Shown here: piece by piece, positions 1 through 7,182 of the stretch | Numbering within the stretch: the stretch's first letter is position 1 | Layout of the letters: each line of letters begins with the position of its first letter | NCBI GenBank assembly: GCA_022340265.1 | Contig: JAJDOH010000086.1 | Coordinates: forward strand, 1-35,714 | Length of the DNA: 35,714 nt | Reading direction: 5' to 3' | Source of the DNA: Deltaproteobacteria bacterium | GTDB taxonomy: Bacteria; Desulfobacterota; DSM-4660; Desulfatiglandales; Desulfatiglandaceae | The notes under the pieces: generated by a model | Seen by the model: the letters and a program-made list of their open reading frames with translations, nothing else | The model's database searches: none | Told to the model about the DNA's origin: nothing | Program-made: the position numbers and the translations under genes

Positions 1-475
1 TATAGGAAAGACCCATGTAAAAATAGGCTTGGGGAAGATCGTTCTCCCATTGTAATGCATCCTTAAAACATTCTTCTACCTGTTCCAGCCATCCCGGTTT
101 TTGACGCATGGTATAAAGACGCATATAGCCCACGTAAGCCATGGCTTTTTGTTCTCCATTACTTGCATCGTCTCTCGCTTTCCGCATGGCGTCAAATGCC
201 GATTCGAATTGTTGCTTTTTCCCATAAACAAGCCCCAAACCACGATGCGCGGCGCTGTAAAACGGATCCAGTTGAAGGGCCAGTTCAAATTCCCTTCGTG
301 CGTCGGCATCATAGTTCTTTTGAAGGAATTTAAAGCCGCTGGATACATGATGCGCAGGGGTGTCCAGAACGTCTTCGGGGGCTCTGGGGGTCTGCGTACA
401 ACCCAGTACCAAAAGAAAGGCCAACAGGAAAGCGGCAAGGATTTTGCGAAACATTCTTGTCGATATAGGGCCCAT
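1..475 (-). CDS. TPR-repeat lipoprotein (3' end beyond window)
   Basis: The reading frame opens with ATG at 475, 7 nt after a GGAGG site, and runs off the left edge without a stop, giving 158 codons. The N-terminus is a lipoprotein signal: Arg/Lys at 7-11, a hydrophobic stretch at 12-24, then a lipobox ending in Gly25-Cys26, so the protein is probably lipid-anchored in the envelope. The rest is helical and contains about three TPR-like helix pairs (roughly residues 45-155, with recurring ALxLDPxxxxAHxGLGxVY-type spacing). TPR proteins of this kind scaffold protein complexes; the partner is not evident. It lies 123 nt downstream of miaA on the same strand with its own ribosome site. An in-frame ATG at 454 would shorten the signal peptide and lacks a comparable site. 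Confidence 0.75.
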   Translation of the reverse strand, partial: MGPISTRMFRKILAAFLLAFLLVLGCTQTPRAPEDVLDTPAHHVSSGFKFLQKNYDADARREFELALQLDPFYSAAHRGLGLVYGKKQQFESAFDAMRKARDDASNGEQKAMAYVGYMRLYTMRQKPGWLEQVEECFKDALQWENDLPQAYFYMGLSY

Positions 476-598
476 TGGACTGCCTCCGTAGATCGTTGCC
501 CGGATTCATCAAGCCGGAAAAACTGCGTGTTTTAAAGGTCTTCAAGAAATCTCAAGAATCTAGCCACCATCTTGAAATAGAAAATTAATGCCAAAAGG

Positions 599-1534
599 TC
601 AAGCGCTTTCCGTCAGAAAAGCGCGAATCATTCTTTCAATCAGAACCGGGTTTAACGGATCTACGGGAATCATGTCCGGTTCCGCTCTGAACCAGGTCAT
701 TTGTCGTTTTGAATATCTTCTGGTATCCTGTTTAAGTGTTTCCATCGCTCTTTCGAGGGGCCACTCCCCTTGAAGATATTTAACAATATGGCGGTATCCG
801 ATGGCGGTCATGGGTTTCAGATGAGGAGCATAACCCCTTTTGATGAGATGCTCCGTTTCTTCAATGAGACCATTGGCCATCATTTTTTCAGTTCGTTTGT
901 TAATGCGCTCATAAAGTTGTTTCTTTTCCATTTTCAGACAGAGTTTTAGCGCCTGAAATTCCTGATTTTTGAATTGGTGTTTTTTCAGCAAATCAGAAGA
1001 GGAACAACGGGTCTGCTCCATGATTTCAAGTGCTCTGATAATCCGAACACTGTCATTGGGATGTATCGATTCAGCTCTTTCAGGGTCCAGCTTAGCGAGT
1101 TTCCGGTGGAGTTTTGGTGCTCCCTGAACATGACATTCCTCATGTAACCGTTTTCGAAGCACCGGGTTCACGGGGGGCAACTCAACCAAGCCTCCCAGAA
1201 GCGATCGGATGTAGAGTCCGGTGCCTCCCACGACAAAGCAGGGAATCTTTTTTTCACAAAGCCCTTTCGCCAGTGGTAGAGCCATTTGGCGGTAACTGGC
1301 CGCATTGAAGTTTTCATGGGGGTCCACAACATCAATCAGGTGATGGGGGATGCCGCGGCGTTCTTCGAGAGCAGGTTTGGCGGTACCCACGTCCATGAAC
1401 CGGTAGACTTGCATGGAATCTGCATTAATGACCTGGGCACCCAAAGATAGTGCCAGTTCAACGGCCAGTGAGGTCTTTCCGCTGGCTGTAGGACCCGCAA
1501 TGACAACGATTCTTGGTTTTGAGGGACCCGCCAT
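599..1534 (-). CDS. miaA: tRNA dimethylallyltransferase MiaA
   Basis: MiaA transfers a dimethylallyl group to N6 of A37 in tRNAs that read codons starting with U, the first step towards ms2i6A. The 311-aa product has the usual family length. It shows the P-loop GPTASGKT at residues 14-21, the DSMQVY motif at 39-44 with the catalytic Asp39, the GGTGLYIRSLL segment that contacts substrate, and RIIRALEI in the insertion region. Start is ATG at 1534; the ribosome site is weak (AGAGAGAAG). It follows mutL by 81 nt on the same strand. The miaA-mutL adjacency is also seen in enterobacteria, and both genes protect information fidelity. I see nothing truncated or unusual. Confidence 0.96.
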   Translation of the reverse strand: MAGPSKPRIVVIAGPTASGKTSLAVELALSLGAQVINADSMQVYRFMDVGTAKPALEERRGIPHHLIDVVDPHENFNAASYRQMALPLAKGLCEKKIPCFVVGGTGLYIRSLLGGLVELPPVNPVLRKRLHEECHVQGAPKLHRKLAKLDPERAESIHPNDSVRIIRALEIMEQTRCSSSDLLKKHQFKNQEFQALKLCLKMEKKQLYERINKRTEKMMANGLIEETEHLIKRGYAPHLKPMTAIGYRHIVKYLQGEWPLERAMETLKQDTRRYSKRQMTWFRAEPDMIPVDPLNPVLIERMIRAFLTESA

Positions 1535-1615
1535 GAAAATCTTCTCTCTGTCAAATAAACAAGGCCTTTATAAGGTGCCGGTTTACATCTTGCGGTCTTT
1601 TCAGTGCCAAAAGAT

Positions 1616-3337
1616 TTATACAATTCTCTTAAACAGTTTGTTCAATTCAAAATAAGTGAAGCTTTTGAATATGGGCCTTCCATGGGGGCAATTTGTGGGC
1701 AGATCCATTTCGCTCAACTGTCGCATCAAATCGACCATTTCCGGCGGCGTCAGATGTTGTCCGGCTCGGATAGCACCGTGGCAGGCCATGATCTTAATCG
1801 CCTCATCCGTTAGGTGGGTCCCTTCAAGCGGCACACCTTCATCCAGCTTTGAAATAAACTCGGAAATCAGCGCTTGCCAGTTTGCATCCTTTAGCAAAGC
1901 GGGCACTGCCCGCAATAAAAAAGTATTGCCGCCGAAATGATCCAACTCGATGCCCAACTGGGCCAACACATGACCTTTTTCAAGGAGGATGCCCTTTTCT
2001 TTGAGAGAAAACTCCATTTCATATGGCAATAACAGATTCTGGATTTCAATCTTGGCTGAACGCAAAGATTTCTGGAGGGTTTCATAGACGATTCTCTCGT
2101 GGGCGGCGTGTTGATCCACCAGCAGGAGGCCATCATCCATTTGACACAATAAGTACATATTGCCCAATTGCCCGATAATTTCAGGGGCTTTAAAATCCTT
2201 TGAAGGTGCCTTTATGGGAGAGGGGCGCGGTTCACGCACAATGGGCGAAACGTAAGTTTCGACACTTTCAAAAATCGAGGGTTCTGTTTGCGTAACCTCG
2301 CCCGATTTCAGATTCGTAAAAGGTTTTGGCCCTTTCGAAAAAGAATGTGTTGCCGGCCTCAGCGTCTGATGGAAGACTGCTGCTACGGCCCTGAACACCT
2401 GCTGGCCGTTTTGGAATTTGATCTCCTGTTTGCTGGGATGAACGTTTATATCAATTTGCGCCGGGTCTATGTTGATGAAGACCAGTGCCTGGGGATACCG
2501 ACCTTTCATCAGACGCTGGCCGTAACCTTCTATGATCGCTTTCGTCACAAAGCGATCTTTGATGTTTCGTCCATTAACATAAACGAACAAGCGGTCGGCC
2601 CGTTTTCGGGCGAATTCCGCAGGGGCGGCATGTACCGCAATGTGAAGATCTTTCCGGCCGTTTTCACCGCTCAAAACGGATTCGCCGGCTGCTCTATCCA
2701 TGAGATGGGAGAGCCGTAAGCGTGGGTTCGGGGATGCCGGCAGATGAAGAATCTCTCTTTCTCCTTCTTCCAGGCAAAAGGAAATCTTTGAAAAAGGCAT
2801 GGCAGCCCTTAAAACCGTATCCATAATGTGATTCATTTCCGTGCGCGGCGTTTTCAGGAATTTCCGCCGTGCCGGAATGTTGAAAAACAGGTTCTTTACC
2901 TCGACAATGGTTCCCTGAGGTGCCCCGACTTCTTCAATACTTAGAAGTTTGCCGCCGGATATGGTAACTCGGTTTCCCAGAAGTGCCTTGTCAGGCAACG
3001 AGGTGATTTCCAATCGGGATACTGCCGCCATACTGGGGATGGCTTCCCCTCTGAAACCAAAAGATGTGACACGTGAAAGATCGGAAGCGGTCTTGATTTT
3101 GCTGGTGGCGTGTCTTTCGAGACAGAGGAGAAGATCGTCCCTGCCCATGCCGGTACCGTTATCCGAGACTTTGATGAGGCTTTTGCCGCCTCTTTCAATT
3201 TTTACGGATATCCTGTCGGCATTTGCGTCGATGCTGTTGTCGATGAGCTCTCTGACCACTGAAGCAGGCCTTTCAATGACTTCACCTGCGGCAATCTGGG
3301 AAGCAACTTTCTCCGGCAGGATTCTGATGGCGTTCAT
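1616..3337 (-). CDS. mutL: DNA mismatch repair protein MutL (endonuclease type)
   Basis: MutL couples mismatch recognition by MutS to strand incision. The 573-aa protein has the GHKL ATPase N-terminus: GEVIERPASVVREL at about 18-31 with catalytic Glu30 and Mg-binding Asn34, DNGTGM near 59-64, and GFRGEA near 94-99. The C-terminal dimerisation domain carries DQHAAHE at 408-414 with Glu419, matching the DQHA(X)2E(X)4E metal site of nicking MutL proteins, plus ACHGAIRAG and CPHGRP motifs. Known family behaviour therefore predicts intrinsic nicking activity, as in bacteria without MutH. Its ATG overlaps the TGA of the upstream phospholipase-like gene (ATGA), implying translational coupling, and there is no good ribosome site of its own. 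Confidence 0.96.
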   Translation of the reverse strand: MNAIRILPEKVASQIAAGEVIERPASVVRELIDNSIDANADRISVKIERGGKSLIKVSDNGTGMGRDDLLLCLERHATSKIKTASDLSRVTSFGFRGEAIPSMAAVSRLEITSLPDKALLGNRVTISGGKLLSIEEVGAPQGTIVEVKNLFFNIPARRKFLKTPRTEMNHIMDTVLRAAMPFSKISFCLEEGEREILHLPASPNPRLRLSHLMDRAAGESVLSGENGRKDLHIAVHAAPAEFARKRADRLFVYVNGRNIKDRFVTKAIIEGYGQRLMKGRYPQALVFINIDPAQIDINVHPSKQEIKFQNGQQVFRAVAAVFHQTLRPATHSFSKGPKPFTNLKSGEVTQTEPSIFESVETYVSPIVREPRPSPIKAPSKDFKAPEIIGQLGNMYLLCQMDDGLLLVDQHAAHERIVYETLQKSLRSAKIEIQNLLLPYEMEFSLKEKGILLEKGHVLAQLGIELDHFGGNTFLLRAVPALLKDANWQALISEFISKLDEGVPLEGTHLTDEAIKIMACHGAIRAGQHLTPPEMVDLMRQLSEMDLPTNCPHGRPIFKSFTYFELNKLFKRIV

Positions 3338-4200
3338 AGGTAGAGAAGTTTTTCATCCACATCGAAGTGAGGACTGATGGCGGCATTTCTAAAGATTCTG
3401 GGAAAAGATCTTTTCCCCTTTGCCATGAGGAGATTCCCAGCGCCTATGGGATCAAAATGAAGACAGGGGGATGAATCGGGATGTTTCAGGAAATCATAAA
3501 CCAGTCTGCGCGAGAGATCTACCATTGCGGCCAGATATTCGTGAAAAACCCGTCCCCGTGGTGCCCGTGTCTCGAAGAAAAGATTCCGGGTTGTGTAGAG
3601 ATAATCTGAAAGTTTGACCGTTTGGGTAAATACGCGTTTTTTGGTTTTGAGACGATTTCTTTTTTTTCCACCGAGAAGTTGTAGCAGGTCATCGCACACC
3701 TGGTGGTCCATGTTGAGGACGCCATTGGCAATACTGGTGTAGCCCGTTCCGATCAAATAGTCAGACCGTATTTCCCAGAAAAGATGCCCCATCTTTCGTT
3801 TCCCCGGGTAGGCGCTCGTGAGGTTCGGAATAAAATAATTGTGAGCAATGACATCTGCTGCCAGATGCGATAAGAAGCCGAACGCATAGGACATCTCCCG
3901 GTCATCGCCTGCGTCGCCCAGGAATTTGAAGCCTCCCTCCCAGTTGTGGGGTGCGCCTGAACGCTTCTTTTTTGCCTTTCCGATAAAAAAATCGGCAGAG
4001 AGCGATCCATACAAATATTCAATGGGGAATGCGGTAATGATTCTGCCGATGGATGGCAGAAACTGAGAGGCAGCATCAAGGGAACCCAGAGCGATGGCGG
4101 TGTGAACGCCAGGACCCCATGCAAGGGCGTTTTCAGGTCTTAAAAGCTGGATAATGAGATAAACTGCAAAAAAAACCACGAACTTCAAAAAAAGCGTCAT
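3334..4200 (-). CDS. Exported zinc-dependent phospholipase C/S1-P1 nuclease-like protein
   Basis: The 288-aa protein begins with a hydrophobic signal sequence (about residues 3-20) ending at a likely signal-peptidase site after Ala-Leu-Ala27, so the mature chain would start at Trp28. In the zinc phospholipase C/P1 nuclease fold the mature N-terminal Trp is itself a zinc ligand; further candidate ligands are His33, the His of PHNW near residue 84, and the SHLAADVIAHNYF segment (His, Asp, His). It probably acts outside the inner membrane on phospholipids or another phosphodiester; the substrate is not determinable here. Start ATG 4200 follows an AGGGG site by about 11 nt. It is first in a run with mutL (4-nt overlap) and miaA, a functionally odd partnership. 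Confidence 0.75.
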   Translation of the reverse strand: MTLFLKFVVFFAVYLIIQLLRPENALAWGPGVHTAIALGSLDAASQFLPSIGRIITAFPIEYLYGSLSADFFIGKAKKKRSGAPHNWEGGFKFLGDAGDDREMSYAFGFLSHLAADVIAHNYFIPNLTSAYPGKRKMGHLFWEIRSDYLIGTGYTSIANGVLNMDHQVCDDLLQLLGGKKRNRLKTKKRVFTQTVKLSDYLYTTRNLFFETRAPRGRVFHEYLAAMVDLSRRLVYDFLKHPDSSPCLHFDPIGAGNLLMAKGKRSFPRIFRNAAISPHFDVDEKLLYL

Positions 4201-4281
4201 AAATTAGAGGACCCCTTTGGATCGTTTCGGATTGAGGTTTCCTTATGAAGAAAATAAACCAAATTGTCTTTTCCCAAACGT

Positions 4282-4310
4282 ATACTAACACAATGTTTTT
4301 GGGCGCTCAA
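4282..4310 (-). promoter_or_regulatory. Putative sigma70 promoter for the phospholipase-mutL-miaA group
   Basis: On the minus strand TTGAGC (4305-4310) is followed after exactly 17 nt by TAGTAT (4282-4287), each with 4 of 6 consensus bases. It lies about 80 nt upstream of the ATG at 4200. This is motif matching only. Confidence 0.45.
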
Positions 4311-4323
4311 CGATTTGTTTTCC

Positions 4324-4336
4324 TTGAGTGACTCAA
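4324..4336. promoter_or_regulatory. 13-nt palindrome in divergent intergenic region
   Basis: TTGAGTGACTCAA is a perfect 6-bp inverted repeat around a single central base. It sits 14 nt upstream of the leftward -35 box and about 100 nt before the rightward -35, a position where a dimeric regulator could act. No regulator is identifiable nearby. The rest of 4201-4433 shows no gene; it is AT-rich and on the minus strand encodes only a non-coding-looking frame. Confidence 0.3.
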
Positions 4337-4433
4337 AGAACCGAAATATTAATCTGATTCTATAAAATAAGGTGATCTTTCTTTTTTTCAAGTCTCTTCT
4401 TTCTTTGGGTGCCCAGTCGGGTTTTGGTTTGTC

Positions 4434-4462
4434 TTGACAGGTCTTAACGGGTGGGTTACACA
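4434..4462 (+). promoter_or_regulatory. Putative promoter for the cysteine-cluster/methyltransferase group
   Basis: TTGACA (4434-4439, perfect -35) is followed after 17 nt by TACACA (4457-4462), a weak -10. It argues that the TTG at 4434 is a promoter element, not a start codon, and that translation begins downstream. Confidence 0.4.
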
Positions 4463-4496
4463 TTCCACGCGAATGATGCCATGGATGAGAATGATA

Positions 4497-5030
4497 ATGC
4501 TGCCACTCCCCATATCCGCCAACCGACCTGTCAAAGAAAGGATTGCCTGGGCCGAATTGTGCTTCCAGGAATCCGGTGATCTTTTGCTCGGGGATCAAAA
4601 AATTGCGGATCTTCTGGCCGAATTTAACTTGGCCGTCAAATTTTCCAGGCAAAAGATGGATCGATCCGGGGTGGTGGCGTTGTGCCGGGAATGTGACCGG
4701 GAAGAGGGCGGCTCCTGTTGTGGTATTGGACTGGAAGAGAAATATGATGCGTGGTTGCTCTTAATTAACAAGCTTTTGGGTGTGGGGCTCCCCCGTAAAC
4801 GCCAGCAGAAGGACGGTTGTTTTTTTCTGGGGGAAAATGGCTGCTTGCTGAAGGCACGGCATGTGATCTGTATTAATTATGCATGCACGAAAATTACAAC
4901 CAACGTTCAACCTTCTGTTATTAAAGATCTTCGGGAAGTGGAAGGACAGGAAATAACCTCCCTTTTCATGCTGAATGAACAGGTTAAACGTGTATTTAGA
5001 AAATGGATAAAGCAACAAGAAACAGCCTAA
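4497..5030 (+). CDS. YkgJ-like cysteine-cluster protein
   Basis: The frame encodes about 177 aa from ATG 4497; other in-frame ATGs lie at 4473, 4476, 4485 and 4491, none with a clear ribosome site, so the start is uncertain. I chose 4497 because a promoter-like TTGACA occupies 4434-4439. The body has a cysteine pattern typical of YkgJ/UPF0153-type proteins: CxxC, then a CC pair, then single Cys residues in GCFF, GCLLKARHVIC and YAC. Such clusters are thought to bind iron-sulfur or zinc; the biochemical role is unknown. The 3' end overlaps the next gene by 28 nt, so the two are probably translated together. Confidence 0.6.
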   Translation: MLPLPISANRPVKERIAWAELCFQESGDLLLGDQKIADLLAEFNLAVKFSRQKMDRSGVVALCRECDREEGGSCCGIGLEEKYDAWLLLINKLLGVGLPRKRQQKDGCFFLGENGCLLKARHVICINYACTKITTNVQPSVIKDLREVEGQEITSLFMLNEQVKRVFRKWIKQQETA

Positions 5031-5614
5031 AAATGCTCGCAGCGTTCTTTGATGCCAGACAGGTGGGTAACGTCGGGCCCCTGGGATTCAGGCGGTCTAC
5101 GGATCTGAGTACGCTTCTGGCGTGTACGGAACGTTTGATTGGTGAGCAAATCATTATGCCGGGTCGAAGCACTTTTCTGGACCTGGGATGCGCCGATGGC
5201 AGGGTCAATCTATTTTTCAGCTATCTGATGCGGTTATCCGTTGGCGTGGAAATGGAAGAATGGACGTTGGATGAATATGATCCGCTGGAAAAAGAGTTGA
5301 CCAAAACTTTGATGACATCTGGGATGACGCTTCCGAAAAAAAATCTCCACCTGTTTCATGGAGACGCGATGGATGAAGGGGTTCACGACCGAATCAGTCA
5401 AGAAACAGGCCTCAGTCTGTCGGATTTCGATCTTTTTTACACTTACCTGATGATGCACGAAGAGTTTGCGCATATGCTTGCGGAAAAGGCAAAAAAGGGC
5501 GCTATCTACATGGTTTACGGTCTGAACCATATTATGCCACGCTACCCGGGATTTCGGCTCATGAAGGCGCTAAGCCCCGTGGAAGGGGTTCTGGCCCTCT
5601 ACGAAAAAGAGTAA
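5003..5614 (+). CDS. Class I SAM-dependent methyltransferase-like protein
   Basis: The 203-aa protein has a Rossmann methyltransferase motif I, FLDLGCADGR near residues 54-63, followed by an acidic residue at the end of strand 2 (GVEMEEW), consistent with S-adenosylmethionine binding. Motif IV is less clear (DFDLFYTYL). The substrate cannot be told from sequence. ATG 5003 lies inside the end of the cysteine-cluster gene (28-nt overlap), and the MBL-fold gene starts 34 nt after its stop, suggesting a three-gene transcript. No signal peptide or membrane segment is seen. Confidence 0.65.
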   Translation: MDKATRNSLKMLAAFFDARQVGNVGPLGFRRSTDLSTLLACTERLIGEQIIMPGRSTFLDLGCADGRVNLFFSYLMRLSVGVEMEEWTLDEYDPLEKELTKTLMTSGMTLPKKNLHLFHGDAMDEGVHDRISQETGLSLSDFDLFYTYLMMHEEFAHMLAEKAKKGAIYMVYGLNHIMPRYPGFRLMKALSPVEGVLALYEKE

Positions 5615-5648
5615 CGGATCTTGAGATGAAAAGAGGAAACACAAAATA

Positions 5649-6578
5649 ATGGATATCACTTTTTTGGGAACCGGCAGCGCATGGGGCGTACCGGAAATTA
5701 ATTGCGATTGCGCTATCTGCCGGGAAATGAGAGCGCAAAAAGAACGACGGGATCGCACTTCAATCCTTTTGGCCGAAAGAGATGCCAACTTGCTCATTGA
5801 TTGTGGCCCCGATGCGAAAGAACAGCTCTCGCGGAACAAGGTGAAGAAGATCGACGCCGTTTTAATCAGTCATGAACATAATGACCACTATATTGGGCTG
5901 GATGAGCTTTTTGTATACAAAAGAGTGCTGCCAAAGGAAATTTTTTCGCCCATTCCGGTCTATTTGACCCATGAGACCCGTGAAGTGGTTGAAATGAGAT
6001 TTAAGTATCTGGAAAAACTGGGCGTTATCAGGTTCATGGAGATTAAGCCCGGACACTGGTTTGAACAGGGGCCCTTTCGTATTTTTCCATTTAAGACAGA
6101 CCATGGTACTTTTGCAAAGGGCTCGGTTGGGTTTTTGATTCAGGGCATGGGGCATTCGGGTGATAGCGTAAGGCTTCTGTACACTTCTGATTTTGCTGAG
6201 ATTCCGGATATGCCCATGGAACTGGTGGGTTGTGATACCGTGATCATGCAGTCCTTCTGGTTGAACGAGCCCGTTGACAACCGGCCGAGTCATATGAGTT
6301 TTCAAAATGCCATTGGGTACATCAAACGGCTGAAGCCGCAAGGAGAAACTTTTCTGGTCCATATGGGAGATGCGGACCGGGTGCCGGATGATCCGGCGAA
6401 CCACATGGCCAAAAAATATGAACCCAAAAGTCCGCTAAAGCCGCTTCAAGGAACGGACCCATATCCTATTCCCGGAAACCAGGTACAGTGGCAGAATACG
6501 GTGGACCAAATCCTCAGAGACCATGACATTCCCTATGCCGTCAGGGTGGCGCAAGATAATCTGATGGTTCGGATTTGA
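5649..6578 (+). CDS. PhnP-like metallo-beta-lactamase-fold hydrolase
   Basis: This 309-aa protein is an MBL-fold metalloenzyme. It has the fold's N-terminal FLGTGSAWGVP, a Cys cluster at residues 19-24 (CDCAIC) like the structural zinc site of PhnP, the metal motif HEHNDH at 75-80, and later TSDFAEIP and SFWLNEPVDNRPSHMS segments supplying the remaining ligands. PhnP relatives are phosphodiesterases acting on cyclic ribose phosphates; without phn genes nearby, assignment to phosphonate metabolism is not justified. AAGAGGA lies about 13 nt before ATG 5649. Its stop is only 3 nt from the stop of the converging MBL gene. Confidence 0.75.
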   Translation: MDITFLGTGSAWGVPEINCDCAICREMRAQKERRDRTSILLAERDANLLIDCGPDAKEQLSRNKVKKIDAVLISHEHNDHYIGLDELFVYKRVLPKEIFSPIPVYLTHETREVVEMRFKYLEKLGVIRFMEIKPGHWFEQGPFRIFPFKTDHGTFAKGSVGFLIQGMGHSGDSVRLLYTSDFAEIPDMPMELVGCDTVIMQSFWLNEPVDNRPSHMSFQNAIGYIKRLKPQGETFLVHMGDADRVPDDPANHMAKKYEPKSPLKPLQGTDPYPIPGNQVQWQNTVDQILRDHDIPYAVRVAQDNLMVRI

Positions 6579-6581
6579 CGG

Positions 6582-7154
6582 CTACCCCCTGAAAAAGGGG
6601 TTGAATTTCCTTTCCTGCCCTATGGTGCTGTGGGGGCCATGGCCCGGATAGACGCGCAAATCATCGCCAAGGGGAAAGATTTTGTCCATGACCCCTTGAA
6701 TCAACTGTTGATGGTTGCCACCGGGAAAGTCCGTTCGTCCGATGGAGCCGGCAAACAGGGTATCCCCGGTGAAAACAGCCCCCGGTGCATGAAAGCAGAC
6801 CCCTCCGGCTGAATGGCCCGGTGTGTGAATTACGGAGAGGGTGAATTTTCCCCATGAAATTTTCTGTCCTTCAAATAAATCTCCGTCAGAAGGAAAACCC
6901 AAGGCACCCGCGTCCTGCGGGTGTATCCATACGGGGGCTTTGGTGATGTTTTTCAATTCTCTGGCAGCGCCAACGTGATCCACATGACCGTGGGTGATGA
7001 GAATATGGCGGATGTTGAGCCCCAATCTGGAGATTTCCGTCACGATGCGAACGGCTTCATCTCCCGGATCGATGACCACACCCTCTTTGGTTTCATCGCA
7101 ACCCAAGATATAGCAGTTGGCCTGATAAGGGCCGACCACGATTTTTCTCAGCAT
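6582..7154 (-). CDS. MBL-fold hydrolase, glyoxalase II-like (YcbL type)
   Basis: The 190-aa protein is a compact glyoxalase-II-like enzyme. Metal ligands are visible: THGHVDH (His55, His57, Asp59, His60), HTPGHS (His114), GDTLF (Asp131) and YPGHGP (His172), plus the GRTDFPGG signature. Relatives hydrolyse thioesters such as S-lactoylglutathione or related substrates; the shorter C-terminus lacks the full glutathione-binding domain, so the physiological substrate may differ. ATG 7154 follows GAGG by 7 nt. It lies 28 nt downstream of the radical SAM gene, likely on the same transcript as ftsZ read-through, and converges tail-to-tail with the PhnP-like gene. Confidence 0.85.
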   Translation of the reverse strand: MLRKIVVGPYQANCYILGCDETKEGVVIDPGDEAVRIVTEISRLGLNIRHILITHGHVDHVGAARELKNITKAPVWIHPQDAGALGFPSDGDLFEGQKISWGKFTLSVIHTPGHSAGGVCFHAPGAVFTGDTLFAGSIGRTDFPGGNHQQLIQGVMDKIFPLGDDLRVYPGHGPHSTIGQERKFNPFFRG

Positions 7155-7182
7155 GATATTGCCTCAATGAAGGTTGTTTGTT

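Noticed and set aside
4197-4652. 151-codon minus-strand open frame
   Set aside because: It spans the divergent promoter region and lies antisense to the cysteine-cluster gene, with no motif or family likeness.
5862-6404. 180-codon minus-strand open frame
   Set aside because: It is antisense to the PhnP-like gene, whose metal-binding motifs show that the plus strand codes.
6584-6601. ACCCC/GGGGT hairpin between converging genes
   Set aside because: The stem is only 5 bp with an 8-nt loop, lies within the last codons of the leftward gene and lacks a T-run, so I do not call it a terminator.
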